Source: Marinobacter szutsaonensis
GTDB taxonomy: Bacteria > Pseudomonadota > Gammaproteobacteria > Pseudomonadales > Oleiphilaceae
DNA: 64,000 nt
Assembly (NCBI RefSeq): GCF_039523335.1
Contig: NZ_BAAAFC010000001.1
Span: 1,302,001-1,366,000, forward strand
Direction of reading: 5' to 3'
The position numbers were made by a program, and so were the translations under genes. This document shows positions 45,437-55,025 of this stretch, in pieces (the stretch's first letter is position 1; every line of letters starts with the position of its first letter). Below the pieces are notes generated by a model. It did not search any database. It was not told where the DNA came from and saw only the letters and a list, made by a program, of their open reading frames with translations.

Positions 45437-45465
45437 TTGATTTTAGGCACCCCGATCGGTAATAG
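45437..45465 (+). promoter_or_regulatory. Candidate sigma-70 promoter for glnHPQ
   Basis: TTGATT (45437-45442) and TAATAG (45460-45465) are separated by 17 bp, giving a start near 45472 and a leader of about 114 nt. It is the best-looking promoter between the palindrome cluster and glnH. Confidence 0.45.
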
Positions 45466-45585
45466 TCTAAAGTGTATATGTTGCAATCCCATAAACGCTC
45501 CCCGGAAGCCACGGTCACCAGCAGTGGTTGTTCCGGCTTGCCTTACCGGGCAAACGGGGCCTGACAAAAAGCAAAAGGAGAAAGC

Positions 45586-46344
45586 ATGAGCACAAAATGG
45601 CTGAAGACTCTTGGCGCCAGCCTGGCACTGACTGTGGCGGCGGGAACAGCTAGCGCGGAAACTCTCAAAGTGGTCACCGACCCAAGCTTTGTTCCGTTCG
45701 AGATGATGGACCAGGAAACCGGTGAGATGATCGGCTTCGACATGGAAATCATCCGCGAAGTGGCCGACCGCGCCGGTTTCGAGATCGACCTGAACACCAT
45801 GGATTTCAACGGCATCATCCCGGCCCTGCAGACCGGCAACGTGGATATTGCCATTGCCGGTATCACCATCACCGAGGAACGTGAGCAGATCGTCGACTTC
45901 TCGGACCCGTACTACGATTCAGGTTTGCGCATTATGGTTCGCGTAGACAATGACGAGGTCAAAACCTTTGACGACCTGGAAGGCCTGAAAATTGGCACCA
46001 AGATCGGCAGTACCTCCTACGATTACCTGATGGCCAACCTGGAAGCCGATGACGGTGTGACTCCCTATCCGGGCAGCTCCGACATGTACATGGCCCTGAT
46101 GTCCCGCGCCATCGACGCCGTCTTCTATGACGCGCCCAACGTCGGCTACTTCGCCCGCACCAAGGGTGAAGGCAAAGTCACTACCGTAGGCCCGCTGTAC
46201 GAAGGCCAGCAGTATGGTATTGCCCTGGTCGAGGGCAGCGAGTGGGTTGACGACGTCAACGCCGCACTCGCTTCCATGAAGGAAGACGGCACCTACAAGA
46301 GCATCTACGAGAAGTGGTTCGGCCCTATGCCTGAGGGCATGTAA
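45586..46344 (+). CDS. glnH: Glutamine-type ABC transporter periplasmic binding protein
   Basis: This 252-residue protein has a signal peptide ([20 protein letters not shown], cleavage near ASAE) and the SBP_bac_3 domain. [40 protein letters not shown] and [11 protein letters not shown] align closely with E. coli GlnH. It captures glutamine or a related polar amino acid. It leads glnHPQ, with AAAGGAGAAA before the ATG. The ligand is inferred from similarity. Confidence 0.87.
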   Translation: MSTKWLKTLGASLALTVAAGTASAETLKVVTDPSFVPFEMMDQETGEMIGFDMEIIREVADRAGFEIDLNTMDFNGIIPALQTGNVDIAIAGITITEEREQIVDFSDPYYDSGLRIMVRVDNDEVKTFDDLEGLKIGTKIGSTSYDYLMANLEADDGVTPYPGSSDMYMALMSRAIDAVFYDAPNVGYFARTKGEGKVTTVGPLYEGQQYGIALVEGSEWVDDVNAALASMKEDGTYKSIYEKWFGPMPEGM

Positions 46345-46433
46345 GGGTTGAAGGATCATCTGATCCGATTCCCCGCGCCGGGGCCTTGTGCCCCGGCTGT
46401 TCCTGACTCCAACTTCCTGCGGAGACACTAACC

Positions 46434-47105
46434 GTGGAATTCCAGTTTCAGTTCGATTGGCAAGCAGCCATCGACTCTATACCCTTTCTGCTCAAAGGGA
46501 TCCCCTACACCCTGTTGATCTCGTTTGGCGGCCTGCTCATCGGTTTCGTGCTGGGTATCATTTTCGGCCTGCTGAGCATCAACAAGAAGTGGTTCCTGCG
46601 CTGGCCGGCAACCGCTTATATCGAGATTTTCCGCGGCACCCCCATCCTGGTGCAGGTGCTGTTCATCTTCTACGGCCTGCCCGACCTGATTGGCGGACCG
46701 ATTGATCCGCTGACTGCCGGCATCGCGGCCATCGCCCTGAACTCCGGCGCCTACATCTCGGAAGTGGTTCGTGGCGGCGTACAGTCCATCGCCAAGGGCC
46801 AGACCGAAGCCGGCCTTTCCCTGGGTCTGTCCCGTACCCAGACGTTCTGGTCCATCATCTGGCCCCAGGCCTTCCGTCGCATGATTCCGCCCCTGGGCAA
46901 TCAGGCAATCGTCAGTATCAAGGACACCTCCCTGTTCTCCGTTATCGGTGTCGGTGAGCTGGTCCGTCAGGGTCAGATCTACATCGCCAACACCTTTACC
47001 GCGTTCGAGGTTTATTTCGTGGTGGCCATCCTTTACCTGGCGATCACCCTGTCCCTGTCATTGATCCTCCGCCTGGTAGAGCGGCGCGGACTGGCATCTG
47101 TCTGA
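46434..47105 (+). CDS. glnP: Glutamine-type ABC transporter permease
   Basis: This 223-residue inner-membrane protein has five segments and the HisM/GlnP EAA loop ([26 protein letters not shown] to [13 protein letters not shown]). It begins at a GTG after GCGGAGACAC. It forms the homodimeric channel for GlnHPQ and is 89 bp from glnH. Confidence 0.88.
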   Translation: MEFQFQFDWQAAIDSIPFLLKGIPYTLLISFGGLLIGFVLGIIFGLLSINKKWFLRWPATAYIEIFRGTPILVQVLFIFYGLPDLIGGPIDPLTAGIAAIALNSGAYISEVVRGGVQSIAKGQTEAGLSLGLSRTQTFWSIIWPQAFRRMIPPLGNQAIVSIKDTSLFSVIGVGELVRQGQIYIANTFTAFEVYFVVAILYLAITLSLSLILRLVERRGLASV

Positions 47106-47118
47106 AGGAAAGGTACCC

Positions 47119-47865
47119 ATGACTCATATTGTTGAAATGAAGGGCATGAACAAGTACTTCGGCAAGCTGCATGTCCTCAAGAATATCGACCTGACGGTCG
47201 AGCAGGGTGAAGTGGTGGTGATCATCGGCGCCAGTGGCTCCGGTAAATCCACCCTGATCCGCTGCGTGAACGGCCTGGAAGAATTCGAATCCGGCAAGCT
47301 GGTGGTGGACGGCCAGGCCCTCGCCCCCAAAGGCGGCAACCAGAAAGCCCTGGCCGAGATCCGCAAGGAAGTGGGCATGGTGTTCCAGCAGTTCAACCTG
47401 TTCCCACACCTGACGGTGAAGAAGAACGTCATGCTGGCGCCCATGAAGGTGAAGAACGCCTCACAGGTGGTGGCCAACGGCACCGCCGAGCGGCTGCTGA
47501 ACCGTGTCGGTATCGGCGACCAGGCCGACAAGTACCCGAGCCACCTCTCCGGTGGTCAGCAGCAGCGGGTGGCCATCGCCCGCGCCCTGGCCATGGAACC
47601 GCGCCTGATGCTGTTCGATGAGCCCACCTCGGCACTGGACCCGGAGATGATCGGCGAAGTGCTGGACGTCATGCGCGAACTGGCCAAGGAAGGGATGACC
47701 ATGATGGTCGTGACCCACGAAATGGGCTTCGCCCGGGAAGTGGCTGACCGGGTCATCTACATCCACGAAGGCCAGATTGTGGAACAGGGCAAGCCGGACG
47801 ACGTGTTCGACAACCCCCAGAACGAACGTACGCAGGCGTTCCTCTCACGGGTTCTTGCCCACTGA
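47119..47865 (+). CDS. glnQ: Glutamine-type ABC transporter ATPase
   Basis: This 248-residue polar-amino-acid ATPase has Walker [10 protein letters not shown], the Q-loop [16 protein letters not shown], signature [16 protein letters not shown], Walker [14 protein letters not shown] and the H-loop [22 protein letters not shown] precedes the start. It closes glnHPQ and is followed by a good rho-independent terminator. Confidence 0.92.
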   Translation: MTHIVEMKGMNKYFGKLHVLKNIDLTVEQGEVVVIIGASGSGKSTLIRCVNGLEEFESGKLVVDGQALAPKGGNQKALAEIRKEVGMVFQQFNLFPHLTVKKNVMLAPMKVKNASQVVANGTAERLLNRVGIGDQADKYPSHLSGGQQQRVAIARALAMEPRLMLFDEPTSALDPEMIGEVLDVMRELAKEGMTMMVVTHEMGFAREVADRVIYIHEGQIVEQGKPDDVFDNPQNERTQAFLSRVLAH

Positions 47866-47877
47866 CCGGCCCACCTC

Positions 47878-47902
47878 AAAGCCCCCTCCCAGGGGGCTTT
47901 TC
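47878..47902. terminator. Rho-independent terminator of glnHPQ
   Basis: AAAGCCCCCT and AGGGGGCTTT pair around CCC and are followed by TTTTC. It works for glnQ on the plus strand and, with the A run, possibly for the convergent DUF2505 gene. Confidence 0.85.
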
Positions 47903-47917
47903 AGTTTCGTTGGCCCA

Positions 47918-48406
47918 CTACAACAACTGGCGGGTTGCCTGGTACTCTCGCTCGATCTTGGCGTGGCAATCGTCCGCCAGGAACTTCGCCACCTTCTTAC
48001 CCAGTAGCGGGACATCACAGCGAACACTCAGCAGCACATGATTGGTGCATTGTTCCTCGGAACCCATCAGCCGCATCATGCCCTTGATCTTCGCCGGCAC
48101 GTTCTCGATGTGCACCCGGAACTCGCAATGCCACTCATCCTCACTCTTGCGGAACCAGTGTTCTTCCTGGCGTACCCGATTCCACTCCCGGTGAAAGCTT
48201 GCGAGGATGCCCGGCACCTCCAACGAGCTGGTAACCTCCCGCTCAATGACCAGCTTCGCTGACAGGTCGTCCATGACCAGCTCCGGCACACACACGTTTC
48301 GCGACCCAAGCCGGGCATTTTTCTCAAGAATATGGTCCTTGCTGAAGAAGGTGCCCAGAACCTGCTCCAGGCTCGCCTCGTAAGGGTGTTCCAATTCAAT
48401 CTGCAT
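47918..48406 (-). CDS. DUF2505 family protein
   Basis: This 162-residue protein begins MQIELEHPYEASLEQVLGTF and has the shape of a START/SRPBCC-like lipid-binding domain (FFSKDHILEKNARLG, WRVHIENVPAKIK-like region). No membrane segment or catalytic residue is evident. GGAGA precedes the start at 48406; an in-frame start upstream adds 25 residues lacking family similarity. Function unknown. Divergent from bioA, sharing its regulatory spacer. Confidence 0.8.
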   Translation of the reverse strand: MQIELEHPYEASLEQVLGTFFSKDHILEKNARLGSRNVCVPELVMDDLSAKLVIEREVTSSLEVPGILASFHREWNRVRQEEHWFRKSEDEWHCEFRVHIENVPAKIKGMMRLMGSEEQCTNHVLLSVRCDVPLLGKKVAKFLADDCHAKIEREYQATRQLL

Positions 48407-48505
48407 GAGATGTCTCCGTATGATGTCATGCAGATTTTGCGAGCAAGGTCCACCGCCGGCATTGGCCGGCAGGTCAACCAATCGGGGCGCGCTAGCCAGA
48501 CCTCG

Positions 48506-48537
48506 CTGTTAACTGTAATATCCGCAAAGGTTAACAG
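48506..48537. promoter_or_regulatory. BirA operator upstream of bioA
   Basis: CTGTTAACT, 14 nt, GGTTAACAG matches the BirA site (TTGTAAACC-N14/15-GGTTTACAA) in half-site symmetry and spacing. It lies 39 bp before the bioA start, so biotin-bound BirA should repress bioA. It is also placed to affect the divergent DUF2505 gene. Confidence 0.8.
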
Positions 48538-48576
48538 CGCCCATTCAAAACCAGACAACGTGACCGGAGACTCACC

Positions 48577-49926
48577 ATGCGCAACGCCGATCTCGTCGCC
48601 CGCGATCTCAAATCCGTGTGGCACCCCTGCACACAAATGAAAGATCACGAATCCCTGCCCCTGATCCCGATCAAACGGGGCGAAGGCGTCTGGCTGGAAG
48701 ACTTCGAGGGCAACCGCTACATCGACGCGGTCAGCTCCTGGTGGGTAAACCTGTTCGGCCACGCCAATCCGCGCATCAACGCTGCCATCCAGGAACAGAT
48801 CGGCAAGCTCGAGCACGTCATCCTTGCCGGTTTCAGCCACGAACCGGTGGTCAACCTGTCCGAACGCCTGATCGAGGTCACCCCCCAGGGCCTGAACAAA
48901 TGCTTCTACGCCGACAACGGCTCATCAGCCATCGAGGCGGCCCTGAAGATGAGTTACCACTACTGGAAGAACCACGGCAAGCCGGGCAAAAAGAATTTCG
49001 TCAACCTGAGCAACAGCTACCACGGCGAAACCCTCGGCGCCCTGGCTCTCGGCGACGTCGCCCTCTACAAGGACACCTACCAGCCGCTGCTGATGGAAGT
49101 ACTCACAGCCCCCTCCCCGGATGCCTTCAATAAAGAAGTCGGCGAGACCGACGAGGAATACGCCCTGCGCCAGTTCGAGGCCATGGAGAAACTCCTGGCG
49201 GAGAAACACGAGGAAATCTGCGCGGTGGTGGTGGAACCCCTGATCCAGTGCGCCGGCGGCATGCGCATGCACCACCCCATCTACCACACCAAACTGCGCG
49301 AGGCCTGCGACCGGTACAATGTGCACCTGATTGCCGATGAAATTGCCGTTGGCTTCGGCCGCACCGGCACCCTGTTCGCCTGCGAACAATCCGGCATCAC
49401 CCCGGATTTCATGTGCCTCTCGAAGGGCCTCACCGCAGGCTACCTGCCCCTGTCCGTGGTGTTGACCACCGACGACGTCTACAACGCGTTCTACGACGAC
49501 TACGAAACACTCCGGGCGTTCCTCCACAGCCACAGCTACACCGGCAACCCCATCGGCTGCGCCGTGGCCCTGGCCACCCTCGACATCTTCCGGGACGACA
49601 ACGTCATCGAAAACAACCGGTACCTGTCCCGGTGCATGGGCGAGGCCGTTGCCCACCTCGCCGACCACCCCAACGTCGGCGACATCCGCCAGCATGGCAT
49701 GACCCTGGCGGTGGAAATGGTCAAAGACAAGGCCAGCAAGACCCCGTTCCCCTGGCAGGAACGCCGGGGAATCCGCGTCTACCAGCACGCTCTCACCCGG
49801 CAATCCCTGCTACGGCCACTGGGTAACGTGGTATATTTCATGCCGCCTTACGTGATCACCGAGGAGCAGATCCGCCACCTCGCCCAGGTCGCGACCGAAG
49901 GCATTGAAATCGCCGTAAAGGACTGA
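48577..49926 (+). CDS. bioA: Adenosylmethionine-8-amino-7-oxononanoate aminotransferase
   Basis: This 449-residue PLP enzyme of biotin synthesis uses SAM as amino donor. Recognised by VWHPCTQMKDHESLPLI, AVSSWWVNLFGHANPRI, the PLP site LIADEIAVGFGRTGT and SKGLTAGYLPLSVVL with the Schiff-base Lys, and HSHSYTGNPIGCAVALA. Length is normal. CGGAGA precedes the ATG. The rest of the bio operon is not in the window. It is followed after 5 bp by rsmE. Confidence 0.96.
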   Translation: MRNADLVARDLKSVWHPCTQMKDHESLPLIPIKRGEGVWLEDFEGNRYIDAVSSWWVNLFGHANPRINAAIQEQIGKLEHVILAGFSHEPVVNLSERLIEVTPQGLNKCFYADNGSSAIEAALKMSYHYWKNHGKPGKKNFVNLSNSYHGETLGALALGDVALYKDTYQPLLMEVLTAPSPDAFNKEVGETDEEYALRQFEAMEKLLAEKHEEICAVVVEPLIQCAGGMRMHHPIYHTKLREACDRYNVHLIADEIAVGFGRTGTLFACEQSGITPDFMCLSKGLTAGYLPLSVVLTTDDVYNAFYDDYETLRAFLHSHSYTGNPIGCAVALATLDIFRDDNVIENNRYLSRCMGEAVAHLADHPNVGDIRQHGMTLAVEMVKDKASKTPFPWQERRGIRVYQHALTRQSLLRPLGNVVYFMPPYVITEEQIRHLAQVATEGIEIAVKD

Positions 49927-49931
49927 CCCGA

Positions 49932-50666
49932 ATGCGCATCCCCAGAATCTACACAGACTCGGAACTCACCGTTGGCAGCAGCTGCGAACTGGACGACAAC
50001 GCCGCCCAGCACGTGGGCCGGGTTCTGAGGATGCAGGCCGGACAGCAACTGATGCTGTTCAACGGCGACGGCCAGGACTACGACGCCACCATCCGGGAGG
50101 CGAGCAAAAAGCACGTCCAGGTGGACATCGCCGGGGCAACGGCCACCACCACCGAGTCCCCACTGGAAATCGTTCTCGGCCAGACCCTGTCCAAGGGCGA
50201 CCGCATGGACTACGCCGTCCAGAAAGCGGTGGAAATGGGCGTCAGCCAGATCGTGCCCCTGACCACCGAACGCTGCGACGTCAAACTCAAGGGCGACCGG
50301 GAAGACAAACGCCTGCGCCACTGGCAACAGGTCGCCATCAGCGCCGCCGAACAATGCGGCCGCGCCCGCGTCCCGGAAGTCCTCCCGGTCATGAACCTGA
50401 GCCAGTGGTTCGAACACAGCCAGAGCTGTGACCTGCGCCTGGTGTTGCACCACCGCACCGAGCAGAGCCTGAAATCCCTGGCCACACCCGGCTCGGTGGC
50501 CCTGATGATCGGCCCGGAAGGCGGCCTGAGCCCGGAAGAAATCGCGGCGGCCGAACAGTCAGGATTCCTCCCGGTAGCGCTCGGCCCCCGCGTCCTCCGC
50601 ACCGAAACCGCACCGGTAGCCGCCATGGCCCTGTGCCAATGGCTCTGGGGAGATATCGGCACCTGA
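49932..50666 (+). CDS. rsmE: 16S rRNA m3U1498 methyltransferase RsmE
   Basis: This 244-residue SPOUT methyltransferase has the N-terminal PUA-like domain (MRIPRIYTDSELTVGSSCEL, HVGRVLRMQAGQQLMLFNGD) and the knotted C-terminal SAM site (MIGPEGGLSPEEIAAAEQSG and LGPRVLRTETAPVAAMALCQ). It methylates U1498 of 16S rRNA. AAGGA lies before the start, 5 bp after bioA, the usual neighbour in pseudomonads. Confidence 0.96.
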   Translation: MRIPRIYTDSELTVGSSCELDDNAAQHVGRVLRMQAGQQLMLFNGDGQDYDATIREASKKHVQVDIAGATATTTESPLEIVLGQTLSKGDRMDYAVQKAVEMGVSQIVPLTTERCDVKLKGDREDKRLRHWQQVAISAAEQCGRARVPEVLPVMNLSQWFEHSQSCDLRLVLHHRTEQSLKSLATPGSVALMIGPEGGLSPEEIAAAEQSGFLPVALGPRVLRTETAPVAAMALCQWLWGDIGT

Positions 50667-50783
50667 GTCCTAGACCGTGCCGCCGTCCCGTTCTGGCGTC
50701 TCAGTCATTGACAGTAACCGGACCGGCCAACATTATCCCTGTCTGACAATTTGGCCCGGGCGAGCACCACTTACATGTTCGGG

Positions 50784-50893
50784 TGGTCGGTCGGGCAGGG
50801 GCCTCTGAAACTGTGCGGAGCCATGGATGGCGGAGCTCAAGCGCCACATGGACGTGCTTGAGCGGGTTTCAGAGACCCCTGCCCGACCGACCA
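50784..50893 (+). repeat. Long palindrome P6 with two GGA-loop hairpins
   Basis: The 28-nt arms (50784-50811 and 50866-50893) pair with one exception. Hairpin 1 is 50820-50831 (GCCA-TGGA-TGGC). Hairpin 2 is 50835-50863, with a 7-bp GCTCAAG/CTTGAGC stem, a CGC bulge and CAC-ATGGAC-GTG at the tip. GGA is on the sense strand of both flanking genes, 44 bp before the DUF445 start. The rest of the 270-bp gap is featureless. Confidence 0.85.
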
Positions 50894-50936
50894 CATGCTC
50901 CCAAGCCGCAAAACAAATAAAGAGCGCGAGTACCGG

Positions 50937-52166
50937 ATGACAAGCCTGCTGACGACCCAAGAATTCTGGCAATACCTGAGCATCCCAGTCATCGCAGCCC
51001 TGATCGGCTGGACCACCAACTGGCTTGCCATCAAGATGACCTTCTACCCCCTGGAATTCATCGGCAAACCACCCCTGCTCGGCTGGCAGGGCATCATCCC
51101 CTCCAAAGCCCGAAAAATGGCCGCCATCAGCGTCGACGCCACCATCTCCAAGATCGGCACCGTCCAGGAAATCTTCCAGCAGATCGACCCAAAGGTACTG
51201 GCCGCCCACATCGTCCATTCGGTAGATCCCCGCATCGAAGAATACGTCGACGAAATGATGCTCCGGGAATACCCCACCTTCTGGGAAAACCTGCCCGCCT
51301 CCGCCCGCAAAATGGTCTACGACCGGGTGCGCAAATCCACCCCGCAACTGGTGGACAACCTGGTCGAAGACATCTCCGACAACATCGAAGACCTGCTGGA
51401 CATCAAAGGCATGGTTATCGAGCGGCTGGCCAGAGACAAACAGCTGCTGAACCGCATCTTCCTCGAGTGCGGCGAAGTGGAATTCCGCTTCATCATCAAT
51501 TCGGGCCTGTACTTCGGCTTCCTGTTCGGCCTGATCCAGATGGCCGTCTGGTATGTTTACCCTGCCTGGTGGGTACTGCCCTTTTTTGGCCTCCTGGTCG
51601 GCTGGGCCACCAACTGGATCGCCCTGAACGTCATCTTCCGGCCGTTACGGGAGAAAAAGGTGGGACCGCTCCGGATCCAGGGCCTGTTCCTCAAGCGCCA
51701 GCCGGAAGTGGCGGAGTCTTTCTGCCACATTGTCACCCACGAAATCCTCACGGTGGGCAACATCATCCGCGCGATTCTGGAAGGCCCGAAGGGAGATCGC
51801 GCCCGCAATATGGTGAAAAAGCACATCAAGCCCCTGGTGGATGAAACCGCCGGCATGGGCAAGGCACTCACCCAGATGGCATTCGGTCCCACCGGCTTTG
51901 CCACCCTGAAGACCCAGGTAGGCGAGAAGGCCATCGAAATATCCCAGACCTCTTTCAACAACCCGGTGTTCGAGAAGGACCGGGCCCGGGCGGTGGAATC
52001 CATCATGGTGGAGCGGATGATCGCCCTGTCGTCGGAAGAGTTCCAGGACCTGCTGCGGCCCTGCTTCCAGGAAGACGAGATCAAGCTGATCCTGGTAGGG
52101 GCCTTCCTGGGCTTTGCCGCCGGTGTCTGCCAGCTGGTCTTCGTGTTCGGGGAGACCCTGCTCTGA
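50937..52166 (+). CDS. DUF445 family membrane protein
   Basis: This 409-residue protein has a membrane segment near residues 12-32, a central soluble region with helical repeats, a second hydrophobic pair near 190-235 and a C-terminal segment (LVGAFLGFAAGVCQLVFVF). The phrases GWTTNWLAIKMTFYPLEFIG and GWATNWIALNVIFRPL are an internal duplication typical of DUF445 (YheB/YjiN-like). Function is unknown. The start at 50937 is preferred over an upstream frame inside P6's flank. Confidence 0.82.
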   Translation: MTSLLTTQEFWQYLSIPVIAALIGWTTNWLAIKMTFYPLEFIGKPPLLGWQGIIPSKARKMAAISVDATISKIGTVQEIFQQIDPKVLAAHIVHSVDPRIEEYVDEMMLREYPTFWENLPASARKMVYDRVRKSTPQLVDNLVEDISDNIEDLLDIKGMVIERLARDKQLLNRIFLECGEVEFRFIINSGLYFGFLFGLIQMAVWYVYPAWWVLPFFGLLVGWATNWIALNVIFRPLREKKVGPLRIQGLFLKRQPEVAESFCHIVTHEILTVGNIIRAILEGPKGDRARNMVKKHIKPLVDETAGMGKALTQMAFGPTGFATLKTQVGEKAIEISQTSFNNPVFEKDRARAVESIMVERMIALSSEEFQDLLRPCFQEDEIKLILVGAFLGFAAGVCQLVFVFGETLL

Positions 52167-52201
52167 TGAAAGGGGCCACCGACGGCAGGGCCTGAGCGAA
52201 C

Positions 52202-53509
52202 TCAGGCCTTCGATTGCCGCAGCAGCGAGGCCAGGGTTTCAGAGTCCTGTTCCCTGGAGCCATCCGCAAGTCCCGGCGGCAGAACCGACGGCAGCCGGTC
52301 CACCACCCGGTCCTCATCCTTGCGAACGACATCCAGGATATGACGCACAGTGATCAGGTCGAGGGCCCGCCCGGGCACCAGCTGATCGCCTTGCCGACCC
52401 GCCAGGGACAGTAATCCCGCGCGGATCAGCTTGTCACTGATGGTGCGTGTCACCTCCCCCGGCACCCGCAGCGTGTGCTCCAGCGCTTCCTGCTGGGGCG
52501 CAACTTCGCCTTCACTGAAAGGCTTGGCCACCATCCACATGATCGCCAGCCCCACCCTTTCCTGCAGTTCCGGCGCCAGCTGAACCTGCCGCTTCTTCGC
52601 CACCGACCCCGGGTACTGCAGATAGAACGCCAGGCTTGCACCCAGCAACAGGATCATCCAGTTCAGGTAAATCCAGATCAGCAGGATGATACCGATGGCG
52701 AAACTGGAATAGATGGCCGCGTACTTGGCCGAGCCGGCCACAAACGAGGCGAACAACATGCCGCCAGCCTGCCAGGAAACCCCGGCGACCAGGCCTGCGA
52801 TAAACGCATAGCGCAACTTCACCCGGGTATTGGGAATGAAGACGTAGACAAAGGTAAAGGCGGCAACCACCAGGAAGAATGGGGTGAATCGACTGACCGC
52901 CAAGATCAGCGAGCCGAAGGGCTCAATTTCCACCAGGGTCTGGACAATATCCGAGGAAAAAATGGTGGCGGACACCCCGATGGCGGACACCATCAACAGC
53001 GGCCCGACCATGATCACGCTCAGGTAATTACTGAACCGCTGGGCCATGGAACGCATATCCGGCACCCGCCAGATCATGTTGAAGGACCGCTCGATCTTCT
53101 GTATCAGCGAAATCACCGTGTAGACCAGCAGGGCGAGACCGACCGACCCCAACACCCCCACTTTCATGTTGTCTACAAAGCCAAGAATACGCTCGGCAAC
53201 TTCAATGCCCTGCGGCCCCATCGGCTCGAAGAACTGAAACAGGAAGGGTTCCATCCGCTCGTGTACGCCCATGGCCTTGAGCACGGAGAAACTCAGCGCA
53301 AGCAGCGGCACGATACTGAGCAGTGTGGTGTAGACCAGACTCATCGCATGCAGGGTGAGCTGCCCGCTGAGTACATCTCGCACCAGGGCGTAGACCGAAC
53401 GGCCGACTTTATAGAGCCAGGTCCAGGGCCACTTTTGGGGCGGGTTGGGGTTTGCAAGAATCCAGTCTTCAGCGGCCTGCAGCCGTTCTTTGAGTTGGAA
53501 TGAAGCCAC
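52202..53509 (-). CDS. YihY/virulence factor BrkB family membrane protein
   Basis: This 435-residue protein has six membrane segments. Family features are GQLTLHAMSLVYTTLLSIVPLLALSFSVLKAMG and the C-terminal LLIWIYLNWMILLLGASLAFYLQ, followed by a 130-residue soluble tail with a winged-helix look, typical of the longer UPF0761 members. It was once annotated as RNase BN, which is incorrect. A GTG start at 53509 with AGGACG upstream is preferred; another GTG at 53590 lacks a ribosome site. Function unknown. Confidence 0.8.
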   Translation of the reverse strand: MASFQLKERLQAAEDWILANPNPPQKWPWTWLYKVGRSVYALVRDVLSGQLTLHAMSLVYTTLLSIVPLLALSFSVLKAMGVHERMEPFLFQFFEPMGPQGIEVAERILGFVDNMKVGVLGSVGLALLVYTVISLIQKIERSFNMIWRVPDMRSMAQRFSNYLSVIMVGPLLMVSAIGVSATIFSSDIVQTLVEIEPFGSLILAVSRFTPFFLVVAAFTFVYVFIPNTRVKLRYAFIAGLVAGVSWQAGGMLFASFVAGSAKYAAIYSSFAIGIILLIWIYLNWMILLLGASLAFYLQYPGSVAKKRQVQLAPELQERVGLAIMWMVAKPFSEGEVAPQQEALEHTLRVPGEVTRTISDKLIRAGLLSLAGRQGDQLVPGRALDLITVRHILDVVRKDEDRVVDRLPSVLPPGLADGSREQDSETLASLLRQSKA

Positions 53510-53707
53510 GTGACGTCCTGTTACACGAAATTTTAGCCAGTTTATCAGGGATATAAGCCGGTGCCCCAAAGTATGGCCGATAACCGGCACTTTGCGAGGT
53601 CTAACCTGACAATATAACCATATTAGCTTTTAATCCTTCATCTTATAACCAATCTTCTGTATAAACGGGCGCCATATTCGATATTTGTCAATGAACGGGT
53701 TTTCATT

Positions 53708-54961
53708 ATGCGCCTCAAGACTGCTCTGGGCATTGCAGCCGCGTCAGCACTGCTACCATCGGTTGCCTCCGCAACCAATGGCTATTTTACTCATGGCTAC
53801 GGCACCATCAGTGCCGGGATGGGCGGTACTGGCGCTGCGCTGGCGCAGGACAGCATCGCGGCTGCCACCAACCCCGCCGGACTGGCTTTTGTCGGTAACC
53901 GGATCGACGGTGGCATTCAGGTGTTCTCGCCTCGCCGGGAATACTCCGTCGAGGGCAACCCATCGCCTGGCGATATGTTTCCCCTTGCTCCCGGAACCTA
54001 TAAGAGCAGCAGGGACGGTTTCCTGATACCGCACTTTGGCTTCAACCGGGAACTCTCGGAAACCACCAGTTTTGGCGTGTCGGTGTACGCCAACGGTGGC
54101 ATGAACACGGATTATTCCAGTGAGAATGGTGGCCCGTTCTATGGTGGTCGCACGGGCGTGAACCTTGAGCAACTGTTCATCGCCCCGACCTGGGCCTGGG
54201 AATTTTCCGACAACCAGGCCATCGGGATTTCCCCGGTGATCGCCTATCAGCGTTTTGAAGCAAAAGGCCTCCAGGGCTTCAGTACCTTCTCCTCCGATGG
54301 CGACGCCGTTTCAAACAACGGAACAGACGATGCCTGGGGCTACGGCTACCAGATCGGCTGGCAGGGTCAGATCACCGACACGCTGCGCGGTGGTGTGAGC
54401 TGGCGCAACATCCTGAAAATGAACGAATTCGACAAATACCGTGGCCTGTTCGCCGAGCAGGGTGACTTCGACATCCCGCAAATGTTCAACGCCGGCATCG
54501 CCTGGTCGGGCATCGACAACCACTGGTTCCTGCTGGACGTGCAGCATATCCGTTACAGCGAGATAAACAGCGTCGGCAATCCTTTGCTGCCCAATCTGAT
54601 GACCGCCCAACTGGGTGATGACGATGGTGCCGGTTTCGGCTGGGACGACATGACCATCGTCAAACTGGGCTGGCAATGGCAGCAGACACCGGACCACGCG
54701 TGGCGTGCTGGTGTCAGTTACGGCGAGAATCCCATCTCTGACGAGGATGTGCTGTTTAACATCCTGGCGCCCGGCGTGCAGGAGTGGCATTTCACCGGGG
54801 GCTTTACCCACAACTTCAGCGAAAACCTCGAACTGTCCGGTATGGCATTTTTCTCCCCTGCGAAAGAGGTGTCAGGCCCAAACCCTCTGGCCGCTGACCA
54901 GACCATCAGTCTGGAAATGTACCAGGTTGGCGCATCCGCTAGCGTGGGCTGGCGTTTCTGA
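53708..54961 (+). CDS. FadL-like outer membrane transport protein (OmpP1 family)
   Basis: This 417-residue outer-membrane barrel has a signal peptide (MRLKTALGIAAASALLPSVASA) and a mature start ATNGYFTHGYGTISAGMGGT. The NPA-like plug motif AATNPAGLAFVGNRID and a final strand ASVGWRF support an OMPP1/FadL relative. It probably passes hydrophobic substrates (fatty acids, alkanes or aromatics), as is common in hydrocarbon-degrading marine bacteria. Substrate cannot be read from sequence. Followed by a strong terminator. Confidence 0.86.
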   Translation: MRLKTALGIAAASALLPSVASATNGYFTHGYGTISAGMGGTGAALAQDSIAAATNPAGLAFVGNRIDGGIQVFSPRREYSVEGNPSPGDMFPLAPGTYKSSRDGFLIPHFGFNRELSETTSFGVSVYANGGMNTDYSSENGGPFYGGRTGVNLEQLFIAPTWAWEFSDNQAIGISPVIAYQRFEAKGLQGFSTFSSDGDAVSNNGTDDAWGYGYQIGWQGQITDTLRGGVSWRNILKMNEFDKYRGLFAEQGDFDIPQMFNAGIAWSGIDNHWFLLDVQHIRYSEINSVGNPLLPNLMTAQLGDDDGAGFGWDDMTIVKLGWQWQQTPDHAWRAGVSYGENPISDEDVLFNILAPGVQEWHFTGGFTHNFSENLELSGMAFFSPAKEVSGPNPLAADQTISLEMYQVGASASVGWRF

Positions 54962-54976
54962 CCCATCCCCACCTAC

Positions 54977-55007
54977 AAGAAAGCCACGACAACGTCGTGG
55001 CTTTCTT
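54977..55007. terminator. Bidirectional terminator between fadL-like and dehydrogenase genes
   Basis: AAGAAAGCCACGAC and GTCGTGGCTTTCTT form a perfect 14-bp stem around AAC, followed by CGTTTT on the plus strand and preceded by A-rich sequence. The genes on both sides converge here, so it serves both. Confidence 0.85.
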
Positions 55008-55025
55008 CGTTTTAAAGATCGCCCC

